Under the pieces are notes generated by a model. It did not search any database. It was not told the origin of the DNA and worked only from the letters and a program-made list of their open reading frames with translations. Shown here one piece after another: positions 63,003 to 64,000 of a stretch of 64,000 nt of DNA. Position numbers and translations under genes: made by a program. The stretch comes from Aporhodopirellula aestuarii (GTDB lineage Bacteria; Planctomycetota; Planctomycetia; Pirellulales; Pirellulaceae). The stretch is from the NCBI RefSeq assembly GCF_023701485.1, contig NZ_JAMQBK010000032.1, positions 1 to 64,000 on the forward strand. Direction: 5' to 3'. Each line of letters begins with the position of its first letter. Position 1 is the stretch's first letter.

Positions 63003-64000
63003 ATGTTTCTTTTTGCGGTGCTTCACCCGTGGGGTAAGGCACCGTTGCATGACGGCACCCCCGTTCATTTCGGCTGGATCGTCCTGCAGTGCGTTTCGCT
63101 GCAGGTCCCAGCAATGGTCATCGTCGGTTGCTGGAATCAATGGCGGCCAACGGCAAATCGCCCCGTGGGAACGTTGCTTTTTGCCATCGCTCCCACGTGG
63201 TTCGCCCTGGATGTCCTGGTCTTCCGGTGGAGCGGCTTTCATCTATTCACGCGGGAATTCGCCTCGCTCCTTCGCGAGCACGTTCCCAACCTGCTCGCAT
63301 TCTTTTCATGGGGCATGCTGCTACCTCTGTTCGCCGTCGTGATTTGGCTCGCGGGCGGTTTCGTCGTTACCACACTTACCGCCCGCCTGGTTAATCCTGC
63401 CCCCACACCACGTCTCGTGGCCGGTACCACCACGCGGGTAGTCGTCACCCTCGGAATGCTCGCTGGGCTGCTCCTACTCGCGACGCGGCCGACATCAGAT
63501 GAGTTGTTCAAGAGCGTGCGAGAACATCCGTCTCGGTATCCCTGGACGGCGTTACGCGACTACCACAGCACCACCGCCCCAATCCAACCATTCCAATACG
63601 ATCGCAATCGGCTTGCCGACGTCACCCACAGCCGCATCCAGCAGATGCGGATGAACGTGGTAACTCAGCCCGCTGAAATAACGTCGCCCGCCAAGTATCC
63701 CGATGTGCTAATCATCGTCTGCGAGTCACTCCGGCCCGAGATGCTCGATCCAGCGATCATGCCGCATGCGGATGCTGCGTCACGTTCGGGCTTGCGTCTG
63801 AACCATCATTACTCCGGTGGCAATGCGACAAGCCTGGGGATGTTCTCAATCTTCAGTGGCTTGGAAGCGGTTTGGTTCTACAAATCTGAAATGCGGTTCG
63901 CGCCTTCGCTCAATCGGCTCTTTCATCAAACCGGCTACGAACTGGGGTTCTTTGCAGGACATGACGATTGGGGCACGTTCCAAATGGATGCGTTTGTCTC
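63003..64000 (+). CDS. YejM/LtaS-like membrane phosphatase/sulfatase-fold protein (5' part)
   Basis: The frame from ATG 63003 stays open to the window edge (332+ codons, 3' end missing). Hydrophobic spans occur near residues 15-40, 55-75, 97-125 and 142-160, and the alkaline-phosphatase-superfamily domain starts near residue 235 with YPDVLIIVCESLRPEMLD, followed by HHYSGGNATSLGMFSIFSGL. These resemble the YejM (PbgA) and LTA synthase families, which sense or transfer lipid-linked groups in the envelope. The catalytic nucleophile position cannot be judged in the fragment. It is divergent from the Dus gene. Confidence 0.85.
   Translation, partial: MFLFAVLHPWGKAPLHDGTPVHFGWIVLQCVSLQVPAMVIVGCWNQWRPTANRPVGTLLFAIAPTWFALDVLVFRWSGFHLFTREFASLLREHVPNLLAFFSWGMLLPLFAVVIWLAGGFVVTTLTARLVNPAPTPRLVAGTTTRVVVTLGMLAGLLLLATRPTSDELFKSVREHPSRYPWTALRDYHSTTAPIQPFQYDRNRLADVTHSRIQQMRMNVVTQPAEITSPAKYPDVLIIVCESLRPEMLDPAIMPHADAASRSGLRLNHHYSGGNATSLGMFSIFSGLEAVWFYKSEMRFAPSLNRLFHQTGYELGFFAGHDDWGTFQMDAFV

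Overview
The window looks like a chromosome segment from a planctomycete of the Pirellulales (Rhodopirellula-like) group. The evidence is a DUF1559 pseudopilin with the family's N-terminal methylation signal and C-terminal H-x-GG...ADGS motif, a double 3-keto-disaccharide-hydrolase (DUF1080) lipoprotein next to a Tat-exported sugar isomerase-like protein, a sulfotransferase, many genes without a Shine-Dalgarno site, moderately high GC, and short palindromic intergenic repeats. The species assignment is inference; no rRNA is present.

Layout. 0-4.4 kb (minus strand): a polysaccharide export set with a GT4 glycosyltransferase, a methyltransferase, a Wzt-type ATPase with an extra C-terminal domain and a Wzm-type permease. 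4.9-9 kb: two large secreted proteins of unknown role. 9-12.8 kb (minus): an ABC ATPase, a large membrane protein and a MazG-like protein in one unit. 13-17 kb: sulfotransferase, DUF1080 lipoprotein, sugar isomerase-like protein, and a convergent gene carrying a complete Coq4-type HDxxHx11E metal motif. 18-20 kb: a 2-hydroxyacid dehydrogenase and a DUF3127 protein with an SSB-like acidic tail. 20.1-26.9 kb: a tightly overlapping nine-gene operon with an ECF sigma factor, a one-TM protein, three GspF-like membrane proteins, three minor pseudopilin-like proteins and a DUF1559 pseudopilin. 27-36.4 kb: housekeeping genes (AlkA-like glycosylase, monomeric isocitrate dehydrogenase, L25, Pth, S6, SSB, L9, tRNA-Leu(UAG), RibBA).

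36.5-54.1 kb, all on the minus strand, is the most interesting region. It looks like an undescribed lipid-modification and export cluster: acyl-CoA dehydrogenase-like protein, FAD monooxygenase/reductase, membrane fatty-acid desaturase, small four-TM protein, LolA-like periplasmic protein, MMPL/RND exporter, a 913-aa fusion of a class III aminotransferase to a cyanobacterial-type acyl-ACP reductase (AAR), a cyclic-nucleotide-domain patatin lipase, an SRPBCC protein, a PuuB-like amine oxidase, and a membrane-anchored DUF2156 transferase. The simplest reading is that acyl-ACP is reduced to a fatty aldehyde and transaminated in the same polypeptide to a long-chain amine, which is then modified and exported. 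A nest of palindromic repeats at 45.2-45.8 kb and two further palindromic elements lie inside the cluster.

54.3-64 kb: BrkB/YihY membrane protein overlapping a glycerate dehydrogenase-like gene, a TPR protein, a small membrane protein with an HERVH motif, pyruvate kinase, a DusB-type tRNA-dihydrouridine synthase, and the 5' part of a YejM/LtaS-like membrane sulfatase-fold protein that runs off the right edge. All calls come from reading the sequence; no database search was run.
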